Shown piece after piece: positions 15,539-24,829 of a stretch of 64,000 nucleotides of DNA. The stretch's first letter is position 1. Every line of letters starts with the position of its first letter. Origin of the DNA: Hungatella sp. UBA5385 (GTDB lineage: Bacteria > Bacillota > Clostridia > Lachnospirales > Lachnospiraceae); assembly GCA_002409995.1 (NCBI GenBank), contig DHOR01000041.1, forward strand, positions 21,604-85,603. The letters run 5' to 3'. A program made the translations under genes and the position numbers. Under the pieces are notes generated by a model. The model was given only the letters and a program-made list of their open reading frames with translations, was not told the DNA's origin and did not search any database.

Positions 15539-16348
15539 ATGATGGTGATTCTTCTTTTTATCCTGCTGTTATCCTTTTTCCATGTGACTATGATTGATTA
15601 TCTCTATAATAATCCAACCTATTATCAGCTTGATGCCTATACCTGGGAAACAGATGATTTCAGAAGTATGCAGCTGGGAGAGTTGATCACTGATTCTCCC
15701 TCCATTGATTATGATGTGCTCACCAGTCTTATGGTGGAACACAGCTATGATCTCACAAAGGTCAAGGATTTAACCTGCCATACGGACCGGTTAATGACTG
15801 CCAAGCCTGAGGAATACAGGAAGCTGAAGCAAGCCTATGAAATGGTTTTAAAGGACTTAAGATATTTTCCTGTCCCTGACAATCTAAATCCTGACTCTCC
15901 TCCTGTGACTTATGAAAATGGCTGGCTGGACAAAAGAACCTATGGCGGAGAACGTGGACATGAAGGCTGTGATATCATGGGAGCGGAAATGCCCAGAGGT
16001 TATTATCCTGTCATCAGCATCACCGACGGAATCATCGAAAAATCCGGCTGGCTGGAAAAGGGCGGCTGGAGAATCGGAATTCGGGCTCCTGGAGGTTCCT
16101 ATCTTTACTATGCCCATCTGTACGGCTACAGTAGACAATGGCAGGAAGGTGATGTGGTAAAGGCAGGAGAACTGCTGGGATTTATGGGAGATACAGGCTA
16201 CAGTGCAGTGGAAGGAACCACTGGGAACTTTGATGTCCACCTTCATGTGGGAATCTACATAACAACCGATCATTCCGAAGAACTTAGTCTGAACCCATAC
16301 TGGCTTCTTCGTTATCTGGAACATTATAAATTGAAATATACTTATTAA
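15539..16348 (+). CDS. M23 family metallopeptidase, membrane-anchored
   Basis: 269 residues. An N-terminal hydrophobic helix (about residues 2-18) anchors or exports the protein. After a spacer domain, the LytM/M23 peptidase domain begins at about 140 with GHEGCDIMG (zinc ligands His and Asp) and ends with the HLHVG motif (DVHLHVGIYI). M23 enzymes cut peptide bridges in peptidoglycan. All zinc ligands appear present, so it is probably active, unlike the degenerate sporulation homologue SpoIIQ. Next to ylbJ, a sporulation role is possible but unproven. Confidence 0.88.
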   Translation: MMVILLFILLLSFFHVTMIDYLYNNPTYYQLDAYTWETDDFRSMQLGELITDSPSIDYDVLTSLMVEHSYDLTKVKDLTCHTDRLMTAKPEEYRKLKQAYEMVLKDLRYFPVPDNLNPDSPPVTYENGWLDKRTYGGERGHEGCDIMGAEMPRGYYPVISITDGIIEKSGWLEKGGWRIGIRAPGGSYLYYAHLYGYSRQWQEGDVVKAGELLGFMGDTGYSAVEGTTGNFDVHLHVGIYITTDHSEELSLNPYWLLRYLEHYKLKYTY

Positions 16349-16369
16349 AGACAGAACAGGAGTAAGATT

Positions 16370-17740
16370 GTGAAAGAATTAAGACTTTCAGCAGAATACC
16401 TGGAAAACATGAAAGCTCTTCTTGGAGAAGAGGAGTTTAACCAATATATAAATAGCTTTGATGAAGAACGGGTCTATGGGCTTCGAATCAATGAAAGCAA
16501 AATCACAAAGGAAACCTTTGAGAAACAATCAGCTTTAAACCTTACCCCGATTCCATGGATTCCCAATGGATTTTATTATGAGGGAGAAAGCCGTCCTGCC
16601 AAAGATCCCTATTATTATGCAGGACTTTATTATCTGCAGGAGCCCAGTGCAATGACTCCTGCATTTCTGCTGCCTGTTAATCCGGGAGACAGAGTTCTTG
16701 ATCTCTGCGCTGCGCCAGGCGGGAAAAGCACAGAGCTGGGAGTTAAGCTGAAGGGTCAGGGAATGTTGGTTGCCAATGATATCAGCAACACCAGAGCCAA
16801 GGCATTGTTAAAGAACTTAGAGCTGTGGGGAATTTCCAATATCTGTGTAACAAGCGAGACACCGGAGAAGCTGAGCAATGTATTTGGAACCTTCTTTGAT
16901 AAAATACTCATTGATGCCCCCTGTTCAGGAGAAGGCATGTTCCGCAAAGACCCGGATATGGTAAAAAGCTATGAGGAACACGGACCTGAGTATTATGCAG
17001 AGATTCAGAAAACCATTGTGGATCAGGCTGTGCCCATGCTGCTTCCCGGCGGTATGATGCTGTATTCCACATGTACCTTCTCTGTCTGTGAGGATGAGGA
17101 TATCATTCGATATATACTGAACAGCTATGAGGATATGGAGCTGGTTCCTCTGCCTTTATTTGAAGGCGCAGAAGATGGAATCGGACTTAAGGGCTGTATC
17201 AGACTTTTCCCCCATAAGATCAAAGGCGAAGGTCATTTTATGGCTTTACTTCGTAAAAAAGAGGGAGCTGTAGGGCAGCTTATGAATAAAAACAAAAAGA
17301 AGCCAGGTAAGGCAGACAAGCGTCCTGAAGATTTGGAACGTTTTCTTACTCTCATCAGCCGGAGCTTTGATCCTTTCAGAATCTCCATTAAAAACTCCAT
17401 GGTTTATTACCTTCCGGAAGGTTTTACAGATGACCTGAAGCGCCTGCGCTTCTTAAGAACAGGTTTACTTCTGGGAGAGATGAAGAAGGACAGATTTGAA
17501 CCTTCACAGGCACTTGCCATGGTTCTTAAGCCTGAAGAGTTTAAAAACAGTATAGTATGGAGCAGAAACGATGAAAGGGTAATCAGATATCTAAAAGGGG
17601 AAACAATCTTCTTAAACGAGGAGGAAGGACCTCTCACAGGCTGGTGTCTCATCTCAGTGGACGGATATCCTCTTGGCTTTGCAAAAGGAACAGGAATGAC
17701 CTTGAAAAACAAATATTATCCCGGATGGCGGTGGCAATAA
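16370..17740 (+). CDS. RsmB/NOP-type rRNA (cytosine-5-)-methyltransferase, RsmF-like
   Basis: 456 residues: a SAM-dependent methyltransferase core followed by a C-terminal extension of the RsmF/YebU type (PUA-like RNA-binding region). The SAM-binding motif is LDLCAAPGGKSTELG. The two cysteines of m5C methyltransferases are in DAPCSGEG (Cys about 184) and TCTFS (Cys about 235). It should form 5-methylcytosine in 16S rRNA or tRNA; the exact site is uncertain. The start is GTG at 16370 with AGGAG upstream. Its TAA shares its last A with the ATG of the next gene. Confidence 0.9.
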   Translation: MKELRLSAEYLENMKALLGEEEFNQYINSFDEERVYGLRINESKITKETFEKQSALNLTPIPWIPNGFYYEGESRPAKDPYYYAGLYYLQEPSAMTPAFLLPVNPGDRVLDLCAAPGGKSTELGVKLKGQGMLVANDISNTRAKALLKNLELWGISNICVTSETPEKLSNVFGTFFDKILIDAPCSGEGMFRKDPDMVKSYEEHGPEYYAEIQKTIVDQAVPMLLPGGMMLYSTCTFSVCEDEDIIRYILNSYEDMELVPLPLFEGAEDGIGLKGCIRLFPHKIKGEGHFMALLRKKEGAVGQLMNKNKKKPGKADKRPEDLERFLTLISRSFDPFRISIKNSMVYYLPEGFTDDLKRLRFLRTGLLLGEMKKDRFEPSQALAMVLKPEEFKNSIVWSRNDERVIRYLKGETIFLNEEEGPLTGWCLISVDGYPLGFAKGTGMTLKNKYYPGWRWQ

Positions 17741-18459
17741 TGAAAGATATAAGACTTGATAAATATTTAGGTGAAATGGGAATCGGAACAAGAAGCCAGA
17801 TCAAAGAAATGGCGAAGAAGGGCAGAATTACAGTAGATGGAGTCCCTGAGAAGAAAACAGATAGAAAGGTCAACGATACTCATAGTATTGCAGTAGATGG
17901 TATCCCTGTTTCCTATGTGGATTTTGAATACTATATGCTATATAAGCCTCAGGGAGTGGTTTCCGCCACAGAAGACAGGCTTCATGAGACAGTTATTGAC
18001 CTGATTGAGGACAGAAAAAGGAATGATTTATTCCCTGTTGGACGCCTTGATATTGATACAGAGGGTCTGCTTCTCATTACCAATGATGGAGGCCTGGCCC
18101 ACAACCTTCTCTCTCCCAAAAAGCATGTGAACAAGGTTTACTATGCAGAAATAGAGGGAAAGCTTCCAGAAGACCTTGTATTGCAGATGGAACAAGGGCT
18201 TGTACTGTTAAGCGGTGAGCCAACTCTCCCAGCTGATTTGGAGATTCTGGAAAATGGCAATGGAGAGAAGCCATCCCGTGTTCAGCTTACAATCAGAGAA
18301 GGAAAATATCATCAGGTAAAACGGATGTTTGAAACAGTAGACTGTAATGTGGTATACTTAAGAAGGTTGTCAATGGGGCCGCTTGTGCTGGACCCTGAAT
18401 TAAAACCAGGAGAGTACAGACCTTTGACAGATGAAGAACTTGCAGCATTAAAAGTATAG
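17740..18459 (+). CDS. RsuA-family pseudouridine synthase
   Basis: 239 residues: an N-terminal S4 RNA-binding domain (MKDIRLDKYLGEMGIGTRSQ) followed by the RsuA catalytic domain with GRLDIDTEGLLL (catalytic Asp about 104). It isomerises a uridine in ribosomal RNA; RsuA (U516 of 16S) is the nearest role, but family members differ in target. The start codon overlaps the stop of the methyltransferase gene (TAATG), so two rRNA modification enzymes are translationally coupled. An upstream in-frame ATG at 17644 lies within the preceding gene and is rejected. Confidence 0.92.
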   Translation: MKDIRLDKYLGEMGIGTRSQIKEMAKKGRITVDGVPEKKTDRKVNDTHSIAVDGIPVSYVDFEYYMLYKPQGVVSATEDRLHETVIDLIEDRKRNDLFPVGRLDIDTEGLLLITNDGGLAHNLLSPKKHVNKVYYAEIEGKLPEDLVLQMEQGLVLLSGEPTLPADLEILENGNGEKPSRVQLTIREGKYHQVKRMFETVDCNVVYLRRLSMGPLVLDPELKPGEYRPLTDEELAALKV

Positions 18460-18468
18460 GAGCTATTT

Positions 18469-19146
18469 ATGTTAAATGAGATAAAAGCGGTGATTTTCGA
18501 TCTGGATGGAACCCTGGTGGATTCCATGTGGATGTGGAAAGCCATTGATATAGAATTTTTAGGAAATTACGGATTCGACTGCCCTCCGGAGCTTCAAAGG
18601 GAGATTGAGGGGATGAGCTTTTCCGAGACAGCAGTTTATTTTAAAGAAAGATTTAATTTAAAAGAAAGTCTTGATGAGATCAAAGAAATCTGGACAGAGA
18701 TGTCTATAGAGAAGTATAGGAATGAAGTGCCTCTAAAACGAGGCGTAAAGGATTTTCTGGAGTTTTTAAGGGTGAAGAACATACCTGCAGGAATTGCCAC
18801 AAGCAATGGCAGAGCAATGGTTGAGGCAGTGCTGGAATCCTTAAATATCAGCAAATATTTTAAAAAAGTTACAACAGCCTGTGAAGTAGCTTCCGGTAAA
18901 CCTGCGCCGGATATTTACTTAAAGGTGGCCAATGATCTGGGGATTGCACCTGAAAACTGCCTTGTATTTGAAGATGTTCCTGCTGGAATATTAGCTGGAA
19001 AACGGGCTGGTATGAGAGTCTGTGCTATAGATGATGATTTTTCCAGGGAGATTGAAGCGGAAAAGCGCAGCTTATCAGACTGGTTTATCCATGATTATTA
19101 TGATATTTTAGATAGAAATGAGGAAATAGAAGAGTATGATGCATGA
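18469..19146 (+). CDS. HAD family phosphatase (beta-phosphoglucomutase-like)
   Basis: 225 residues with motif I FDLDGTLVDS (nucleophile Asp, about 11-20), a helical cap, motif II in ATSNGR, and a C-terminal FEDVPAGILAGKRAG that supplies the Mg-binding acidic pair. This is the subfamily with a C1 cap that includes beta-phosphoglucomutases and small-molecule phosphatases; the substrate cannot be told from sequence. It starts 9 bp after the pseudouridine synthase and overlaps the YgiQ gene by 11 bp. Confidence 0.88.
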   Translation: MLNEIKAVIFDLDGTLVDSMWMWKAIDIEFLGNYGFDCPPELQREIEGMSFSETAVYFKERFNLKESLDEIKEIWTEMSIEKYRNEVPLKRGVKDFLEFLRVKNIPAGIATSNGRAMVEAVLESLNISKYFKKVTTACEVASGKPAPDIYLKVANDLGIAPENCLVFEDVPAGILAGKRAGMRVCAIDDDFSREIEAEKRSLSDWFIHDYYDILDRNEEIEEYDA

Positions 19147-21124
19147 TTATCTTCCTATTAGCCGTGTTGATATGAATATACGCGGCTGGAGACAATGTGA
19201 TTTTATCTATGTGACAGGCGATGCCTATGTAGACCATCCTTCCTTTGGTCATGCCATCATCAGCAGACTGTTAGAAGCCCATGGGTATAAGGTTGGAATT
19301 ATTGCCCAGCCGGACTGGAAAGACCCTAAAAGTATACAGGTTCTTGGAGAACCGCGGCTTGGCTTCCTGGTATCAGGAGGCAATATGGATTCCATGGTAA
19401 ACCACTATTCTGTTTCCAGAAAAAAGCGGAGTCAGGATTCCTATACTCCCGGCGGAGTCATGGGAAAACGGCCGGACTATGCAACTACAGTCTACTGTAA
19501 TCTGATCCGTTCCGTTTATAAAAGTGCTCCTGTGATCATAGGAGGTATTGAAGCAAGCTTAAGACGTATGGCTCATTATGATTACTGGTCTGATAAATTA
19601 AAACATTCCATATTAATAGACTCTCAGGCTGACTTGATATCCTATGGTATGGGAGAACGGTCCATTGTAGAGATAGCAGATGCCTTAAATTCAGGCATTG
19701 ATATTAAAGATATTACATTTATTGAAGGAACTGTTTATAAAACGTCAAGTCTTGACAGTGTATATGATGCCCTTACTCTGCCTTCTTACTCTGCCATGAA
19801 AGCAGATAAGCTGGAATATGCCAGAAGCTATTACACACAGTCCTGTAATACTGATCCATTTATAGGCAAACGTCTGGTAGAGCCATATAAGGACAATTTA
19901 TTCGTAGTTCAGAATCCGCCTTCCAAACCTCTTACTATGGAAGAAATGGATGACGTTTATGCGCTGCCTTATATGAGAAACTATCATCCTTCCTACGAAG
20001 AACTGGGAGGTGTTCCTGCAATACGGGAGATTAAATTCAGCTTAATCAGCAACCGCGGCTGTTTTGGTGCCTGTTCCTTCTGTGCCCTGACCTTTCATCA
20101 GGGAAGAATCATTCAGTCCAGAAGCCATCAGTCACTGATAGATGAGGCAAAGCTTTTAATAGAAGAACCTGATTTTAAGGGATATATTCATGATGTAGGC
20201 GGTCCTACCGCTGATTTCCGTTTCCCTGCCTGTGAAAAGCAGATGACAAAGGGAGCCTGCCCAACAAAGCAGTGCTTATTTCCTAAGCCATGTAAGAATT
20301 TAAATGCAGATCATTCCGATTATATTGAGCTGCTGCGTAAGCTGCGGACTCTGCCAAAGGTGAAAAAGGTATTCATCCGTTCAGGAATCCGATTTGATTA
20401 TGTGCTGGCAGATAAGAATAAAAAGTTCTTAAAAGAATTGTGTCAATATCACGTCAGCGGTCAGTTAAAGGTTGCTCCTGAGCACGTGGCAGATAAGGTG
20501 TTATCTAAGATGGGTAAGCCGGAAAACTCCGTTTACCGTCAATTTGTAAAAGAATACAATGATATGAACAACCGGCTGGGAATGAAGCAATATCTGGTTC
20601 CCTACTTAATGTCATCCCACCCGGGATCAGGTCTTGATGAGGCAATTGAACTGGCTGAGTATTTAAGAGACTTAGGATATATGCCGGAACAGGTACAGGA
20701 TTTTTATCCCACACCTTCCACCATTTCCACCTGTATGTACTACACAGGTTATGATCCAAGGACAATGGAAAAGGTATATGTTCCAACCAATCCTCATGAA
20801 AAGGCAATGCAGAGAGCGCTGATTCAGTATCGTAATCCTAAGAATTACGGACTTGTGGAAGAGGCTCTTAAAAAAGCGGGAAGAACTGATTTAATCGGTT
20901 ATGATAAAAAATGCTTAATCAGACCAAGAACAGGGCGGAGTGGAGCTTCCTACGGAGCAGCAGCTTCTTCAGGAAGAAAAGATTTTTCAGGTAAAGATTC
21001 TTCAGGAAGAAGAACCTCTCAGGGAAGTAAATATTCCTACAGTACAACAGGAACTGGGAAGAAAAAAGAGAGCGGTAAGAAGAAAACAATTCGTAATGTC
21101 CATAAAAAAACCAATAACAAATAA
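19136..21124 (+). CDS. YgiQ family radical SAM protein
   Basis: 662 residues. An N-terminal UPF0313 region precedes the radical SAM core, with a CxxxCxxC cluster at about 309, 313 and 316 (CFGACSFC) to bind the [4Fe-4S] cluster. A YgiQ-specific C-terminal domain follows. The last about 50 residues are a Ser/Gly/Lys-rich low-complexity tail ending in basic residues (KKKESGKKKTIRN), suggestive of nucleic-acid or ribosome contact. The reaction of YgiQ is not known to me. It overlaps the HAD gene; the start could be either of two consecutive Met codons. Confidence 0.9.
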   Translation: MMHDYLPISRVDMNIRGWRQCDFIYVTGDAYVDHPSFGHAIISRLLEAHGYKVGIIAQPDWKDPKSIQVLGEPRLGFLVSGGNMDSMVNHYSVSRKKRSQDSYTPGGVMGKRPDYATTVYCNLIRSVYKSAPVIIGGIEASLRRMAHYDYWSDKLKHSILIDSQADLISYGMGERSIVEIADALNSGIDIKDITFIEGTVYKTSSLDSVYDALTLPSYSAMKADKLEYARSYYTQSCNTDPFIGKRLVEPYKDNLFVVQNPPSKPLTMEEMDDVYALPYMRNYHPSYEELGGVPAIREIKFSLISNRGCFGACSFCALTFHQGRIIQSRSHQSLIDEAKLLIEEPDFKGYIHDVGGPTADFRFPACEKQMTKGACPTKQCLFPKPCKNLNADHSDYIELLRKLRTLPKVKKVFIRSGIRFDYVLADKNKKFLKELCQYHVSGQLKVAPEHVADKVLSKMGKPENSVYRQFVKEYNDMNNRLGMKQYLVPYLMSSHPGSGLDEAIELAEYLRDLGYMPEQVQDFYPTPSTISTCMYYTGYDPRTMEKVYVPTNPHEKAMQRALIQYRNPKNYGLVEEALKKAGRTDLIGYDKKCLIRPRTGRSGASYGAAASSGRKDFSGKDSSGRRTSQGSKYSYSTTGTGKKKESGKKKTIRNVHKKTNNK

Positions 21125-21150
21125 TTGAGTCCAGAAAAGAAGGGATAATA

Positions 21151-21909
21151 ATGAAGATTGCTATAGTAACCGGCGCTTCCTCCGGATTGGGAAGAGAATT
21201 CATTATGCAGATTGCAGATCGTTTTGGAGGAATTGATGAGATCTGGGCAATAGCCCGCCGTAAAGAACGTATGGAGGAGCTGGTTCCTCAGCTTCCGGTA
21301 AAGCTTCGCCAGTTTGCTCTTGATATAACAGATGGAAAACAACTGATGCAGCTTCAGACAGCACTGGAAGAGGAACGGCCCGATGTAAAATGGCTGGTCA
21401 ATGCTGCAGGATACGGCAGAATTGGTGCAGTGGGAAGTATCAGCCTTGCCGAGGAAACAGGAATGGTAGCTTTAAACTGTGAAGCTCTATGTGCTGTTAC
21501 CCATATGGTTCTGCCTTATCTGTCAGGCAACAGCCGCATTATTCAGTTTTCGTCTGCAGCAGCCTTTGTGCCACAGCCTGACTTTGCTATCTATGCAGCT
21601 ACCAAATCATTTGTATTAAGCTACAGCAGAGCTTTAAACGAGGAATTAAAGCCCAGGGGAATCTATGTGACGGCAGTCTGTCCGGGACCTGCAAGAACAG
21701 AATTCTTCGATATTGCAGAAACAACCGGTGAGATACCTTTTTATAAGAGGCTTATGATGGCAAATCCTAAGAAGGTGGTACGCCTTGCCATCCGTGACAG
21801 CATGATGGGAAGACCTGTATCAATCTATGGAGGCACCATGAATCTGTTCCGGCTTATCACTAAGCTGCTTCCTCATGGAATGATTCTCCGTATTATGAGA
21901 GCTCTGTAG
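21151..21909 (+). CDS. SDR family NAD(P)-dependent oxidoreductase
   Basis: 252 residues with the classical short-chain dehydrogenase layout: VTGASSGLGREF (cofactor loop), NAAGYG, the catalytic Ser within QFSSAAAF and YAATK. It ends with a hydrophobic C-terminal region (YGGTMNLFRLITKLLPHGMILRIM). The substrate is unknown. The nearest named relatives by feel are DltE/YqjQ-like dehydrogenases, which is a weak impression. It is in line with the surrounding genes (26 and 22 bp gaps). Confidence 0.88.
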   Translation: MKIAIVTGASSGLGREFIMQIADRFGGIDEIWAIARRKERMEELVPQLPVKLRQFALDITDGKQLMQLQTALEEERPDVKWLVNAAGYGRIGAVGSISLAEETGMVALNCEALCAVTHMVLPYLSGNSRIIQFSSAAAFVPQPDFAIYAATKSFVLSYSRALNEELKPRGIYVTAVCPGPARTEFFDIAETTGEIPFYKRLMMANPKKVVRLAIRDSMMGRPVSIYGGTMNLFRLITKLLPHGMILRIMRAL

Positions 21910-21931
21910 GGGGATGTAAGAAAGGATAAAC

Positions 21932-22894
21932 ATGCAGTCTTTACATGTATCACAAAACGAAGCAGGACAGAGATTAGATAAGCTGCTGTCAAAATACTTA
22001 AATCTTGCAGGGAAAAGCTTTCTCTACAAGATGATGCGAAAAAAGAACATAACATTAAACGGGAAAAAATGCGATGGTTCAGAGAAGGTGGCGGAGGGAG
22101 ATGAAATCCGTCTCTTTCTTTCCGATGAAACAATAGAAAAGTTCTCTGAAGTAAAAATTCCCTCTGTAAAAAAAGTACAGCTGAAAATCATATATGAAGA
22201 TGATCATCTGGTTCTTATTAATAAACCGGCAGGAATGCTGTCCCAAAAGGCAAAGGATACCGACGAATCCCTTGTGGAATACTTAATCGACTACCTTCTG
22301 ACCAGCGGACAGTTATCCACAGAACAGCTTCGTTCCTTCCGCCCTTCCATATGCAACCGTCTGGACCGGAATACCAGCGGTCTGGTTGTGGCAGGGAAAT
22401 CCCTTCCAGGGCTGCAGATTATGGCTGAGGTGTTTAAGGACAGAAGTATTCATAAATATTATAAATGTGCAGTAAAAGGTAAGCTTGAAGGAAAACAAAC
22501 AATAAACGGATATTTGAAAAAGGATGAAAAACTAAATCAGGTAGTGATTTACAAAGAGGAAAAACCGGACAGTGTTCCCATCATCACTGAGTATGAACCT
22601 CTTGATTATCAGGAGGGATACACCTTACTAAAGGTAACTCTTATTACGGGACGGACTCATCAGATCAGAGCCCATCTGGCCTCTATAGGCCATCCCATTG
22701 TAGGAGATTATAAATACGGTGATCCTGCAGTGAATGAAGAAGCGAAAAGAAGATGGCATATTCAGAGTCAGATGCTTCATTCCCATCAGGTGGTATTTCC
22801 CCAGCTTCCAGAGCCTTTAGCTTATTTATCAGGGAAATCCTATGTGGCTCCTTTGCCGTCATCCTTTTCAAAAATCTGCAGGGATTGGAGTTAA
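21932..22894 (+). CDS. RluA-family pseudouridine synthase
   Basis: 320 residues: an N-terminal S4 domain (SQNEAGQRLDKLLSKYLNL), then the RluA catalytic domain with NRLDRNTSGLVV (catalytic Asp about 145) and the downstream GRTHQIRAHLA motif. It modifies uridines in 23S rRNA or tRNA; the target (RluC/RluD-like) is uncertain. It starts 22 bp after the SDR gene and 3 bp separate it from recU. Confidence 0.92.
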   Translation: MQSLHVSQNEAGQRLDKLLSKYLNLAGKSFLYKMMRKKNITLNGKKCDGSEKVAEGDEIRLFLSDETIEKFSEVKIPSVKKVQLKIIYEDDHLVLINKPAGMLSQKAKDTDESLVEYLIDYLLTSGQLSTEQLRSFRPSICNRLDRNTSGLVVAGKSLPGLQIMAEVFKDRSIHKYYKCAVKGKLEGKQTINGYLKKDEKLNQVVIYKEEKPDSVPIITEYEPLDYQEGYTLLKVTLITGRTHQIRAHLASIGHPIVGDYKYGDPAVNEEAKRRWHIQSQMLHSHQVVFPQLPEPLAYLSGKSYVAPLPSSFSKICRDWS

Positions 22895-22897
22895 GCT

Positions 22898-23431
22898 ATG
22901 GGAACATGGAATACAAGAGGTCTGCGCGGTTCTACGCTGGAAGAGCTGATTAACCGCAGCAATGAAAGTTACAGAGAGAAGAAGCTGGCACTGATTCAAA
23001 AAGTACCTACTCCCATTACTCCCATTACCATAGATAAACAGAGCCGCCATATTACACTGGCTTATTTTGACCAGAAAAGTACAGTTGACTATATCGGTAC
23101 CGTTCAGGGAATCCCCATATGTTTTGATGCAAAGGAAAGTGCAGCTAACACTTATCCCCTTCAGAATATCCATGCCCATCAGATTGCTTTTATGAAGGAA
23201 TTTGAGGAACAGGGTGGGATATCATTTATCATTCTGTCCTATACTCAAAAGGATGAGATATATTATCTTCCTTTTGATCATGTCTATAGCTACTGGCAGA
23301 GAATGGAGGAAGGCGGACGGAAAAGCTTCACCTATGATGAGGTGGATAAGTCCTGGCAAATCCATAGCCACAGAGATATTTTTGTCCATTATCTGGCTAT
23401 GATACAGAAAGATTTGGATAGAAGAGATTGA
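22898..23431 (+). CDS. recU: Holliday junction resolvase RecU
   Basis: 177 residues. The N-terminus MGTWNTRGLRGSTLEELINRSNE and the catalytic core TVDYIGTVQGIPICFDAKES contain the D-x(n)-(D/E)xK metal-binding residues of the RecU/Hjc-like fold. It is the Gram-positive counterpart of RuvC: it cleaves Holliday junctions and modulates RecA. It is somewhat shorter than the Bacillus protein (about 200 residues), lacking part of the N-terminal tail. Its stop codon is embedded in the -35 box of the histidine operon promoter. Confidence 0.92.
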   Translation: MGTWNTRGLRGSTLEELINRSNESYREKKLALIQKVPTPITPITIDKQSRHITLAYFDQKSTVDYIGTVQGIPICFDAKESAANTYPLQNIHAHQIAFMKEFEEQGGISFIILSYTQKDEIYYLPFDHVYSYWQRMEEGGRKSFTYDEVDKSWQIHSHRDIFVHYLAMIQKDLDRRD

Positions 23432-23456
23432 CAAGGCGGAGTTTGTCCCCTATAAT
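23428..23456 (+). promoter_or_regulatory. Consensus sigma-A promoter of the histidine operon
   Basis: TTGACA (23428-23433), exactly 17 bases, TATAAT (23451-23456): all 12 positions match the consensus. The recU stop codon TGA (23429-23431) is part of the -35 box. Confidence 0.92.
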
Positions 23457-23486
23457 TAACTACACGTTATTAAATTATCAGGATAT

Positions 23487-23537
23487 CACTTTAAAGTGTG
23501 AAAGTGAAAAGCGTAAAAAAGCGTAAAATAGTTTTAC
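23487..23537 (+). promoter_or_regulatory. Leader of the histidine operon with small inverted and direct repeats
   Basis: The approximately 85-base leader holds a perfect palindrome CACTTTAAAGTG (23487-23498), two tandem copies of GCGTAAAA (23511-23518, 23521-23528), and a hairpin GTAAAA-TAG-TTTTAC (23523-23537) right before the ribosome site. I see no T-box (no specifier/antiterminator pair) and no run of His codons, so attenuation of the classical kinds is not supported. These elements could bind a repressor; that is speculative. Confidence 0.35.
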
Positions 23538-23548
23538 AGGAGGAGTAT

Positions 23549-24811
23549 ATGGCAAGGAAATTATTACATACACCGGATGGCGTACGGGATATCTATGGTG
23601 TGGAATGCACCAGAAAACGTGTGATACAGGAGAAGATACTGAAGGTTTTCCATTTATATGGGTATCAGGATATTGAGACTCCAACCTTTGAGTTCTTTGA
23701 TATATTCAATGAATCAAGGGGAAGTGTACCCTCAAAGGAAATGTTTAAGTTTTTCGACCGTGACAATCATACACTGGTACTTCGGCCTGATGAAACTCCT
23801 GCTATTGCCAGATGTGTAACAAAGTATTTTATGGAGGAAGAGCTTCCTATCCGGCTTTGTTATCTGGAACGGACTTTTATTAATAATACCAGCTATCAGG
23901 GGCGGCTGAAAGAAGCAAGCCAGACCGGAGTGGAGCTGATTGGAGATGATTCTGCCGATGCAGATGCTGAGATTCTCTCTATGGTGATTCATGCTTTAAA
24001 ATCTACGGGGCTGACTGAGTTTCAGATTGAACTGGGAGAAATAGACTTTTTCAAGGGAATTCTGGAAGAAGCAGCCATGGATGAGGAAACAGAAGAAAAG
24101 CTTCTGGAGCTGATTCAAAATAAAAACTATTTTGGTGTGGAAGAGCTGGTTATGGCGGAATCCATTAGCGATGAGCTGAAAAATGTGTTTTTAAAATTAC
24201 CGGAGCTGTTTGGTTCTCTGGATCAGATTCGTATAGCAAGAGAATTGACTTCTAATCCCAGGGCTTTGAAAGCGATTAAGCGTTTGGAAGAGGTAAACAG
24301 CATCTTAGAGAGTTATGGACTGGCAGAGTATGTTTCCTACGATCTTGGAATGCTGAGCCAGTATCAGTACTATACAGGCATTATATTCAAAGCCTATACA
24401 TATGGAACAGGGGATTATATTGTCAACGGAGGAAGGTATGACCAGCTGCTGACACAGTTTGGTAAGGATGCTCCTGCTGTTGGATTTGGAATCTCGGTAG
24501 ATGAGCTTCTTCTGGCTCTTTCAAGACAGAAGATTATAACAGAAGTACCTATGGTCAATACCATGATTCTCTATGAAGAAGCTTCCAGAGAACAGGCGAT
24601 TACACTAGCTGATCATTTCAGAAATACAGGAATGGCAGTTCAGCTGCATCTGAAGGCGGATACAAAAACCATAGAAGAATATGAGACCTATGCAGCAAGA
24701 CATGAGCTTTATAATATGCTTTATTTAGATGAGGCAGGGTATTCTGTGAAAATCAGAAATCTTATGATGGATCACACTGATGAGATACCATTGTCTGAAT
24801 ATTTGAAATAA
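23549..24811 (+). CDS. hisZ: ATP phosphoribosyltransferase regulatory subunit HisZ
   Basis: 420 residues, related to class II histidyl-tRNA synthetases: LLHTPDGVRDIYG, motif 2-like LCYLERTFI and FKAYTYGTGDYIVNGGRYD. It lacks the C-terminal anticodon-binding domain expected of a true HisS, so it is HisZ. It forms an octameric complex with short HisG and mediates feedback by histidine. The start at 23549 follows CAGGAGGAG with 5 bases; an in-frame GTG at 23498 is farther and lacks a site. First gene of the operon; a genuine HisG of short form follows 18 bp later, consistent with need for HisZ. Confidence 0.93.
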   Translation: MARKLLHTPDGVRDIYGVECTRKRVIQEKILKVFHLYGYQDIETPTFEFFDIFNESRGSVPSKEMFKFFDRDNHTLVLRPDETPAIARCVTKYFMEEELPIRLCYLERTFINNTSYQGRLKEASQTGVELIGDDSADADAEILSMVIHALKSTGLTEFQIELGEIDFFKGILEEAAMDEETEEKLLELIQNKNYFGVEELVMAESISDELKNVFLKLPELFGSLDQIRIARELTSNPRALKAIKRLEEVNSILESYGLAEYVSYDLGMLSQYQYYTGIIFKAYTYGTGDYIVNGGRYDQLLTQFGKDAPAVGFGISVDELLLALSRQKIITEVPMVNTMILYEEASREQAITLADHFRNTGMAVQLHLKADTKTIEEYETYAARHELYNMLYLDEAGYSVKIRNLMMDHTDEIPLSEYLK

Positions 24812-24829
24812 CAGGGGAGGAGAGAGATT

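Noticed and set aside
23457..23548. T-box riboswitch or leader-peptide attenuator in front of hisZ
   Set aside because: The leader is only about 90 bases, with no T-box consensus and no His-codon run; too short for a T-box.
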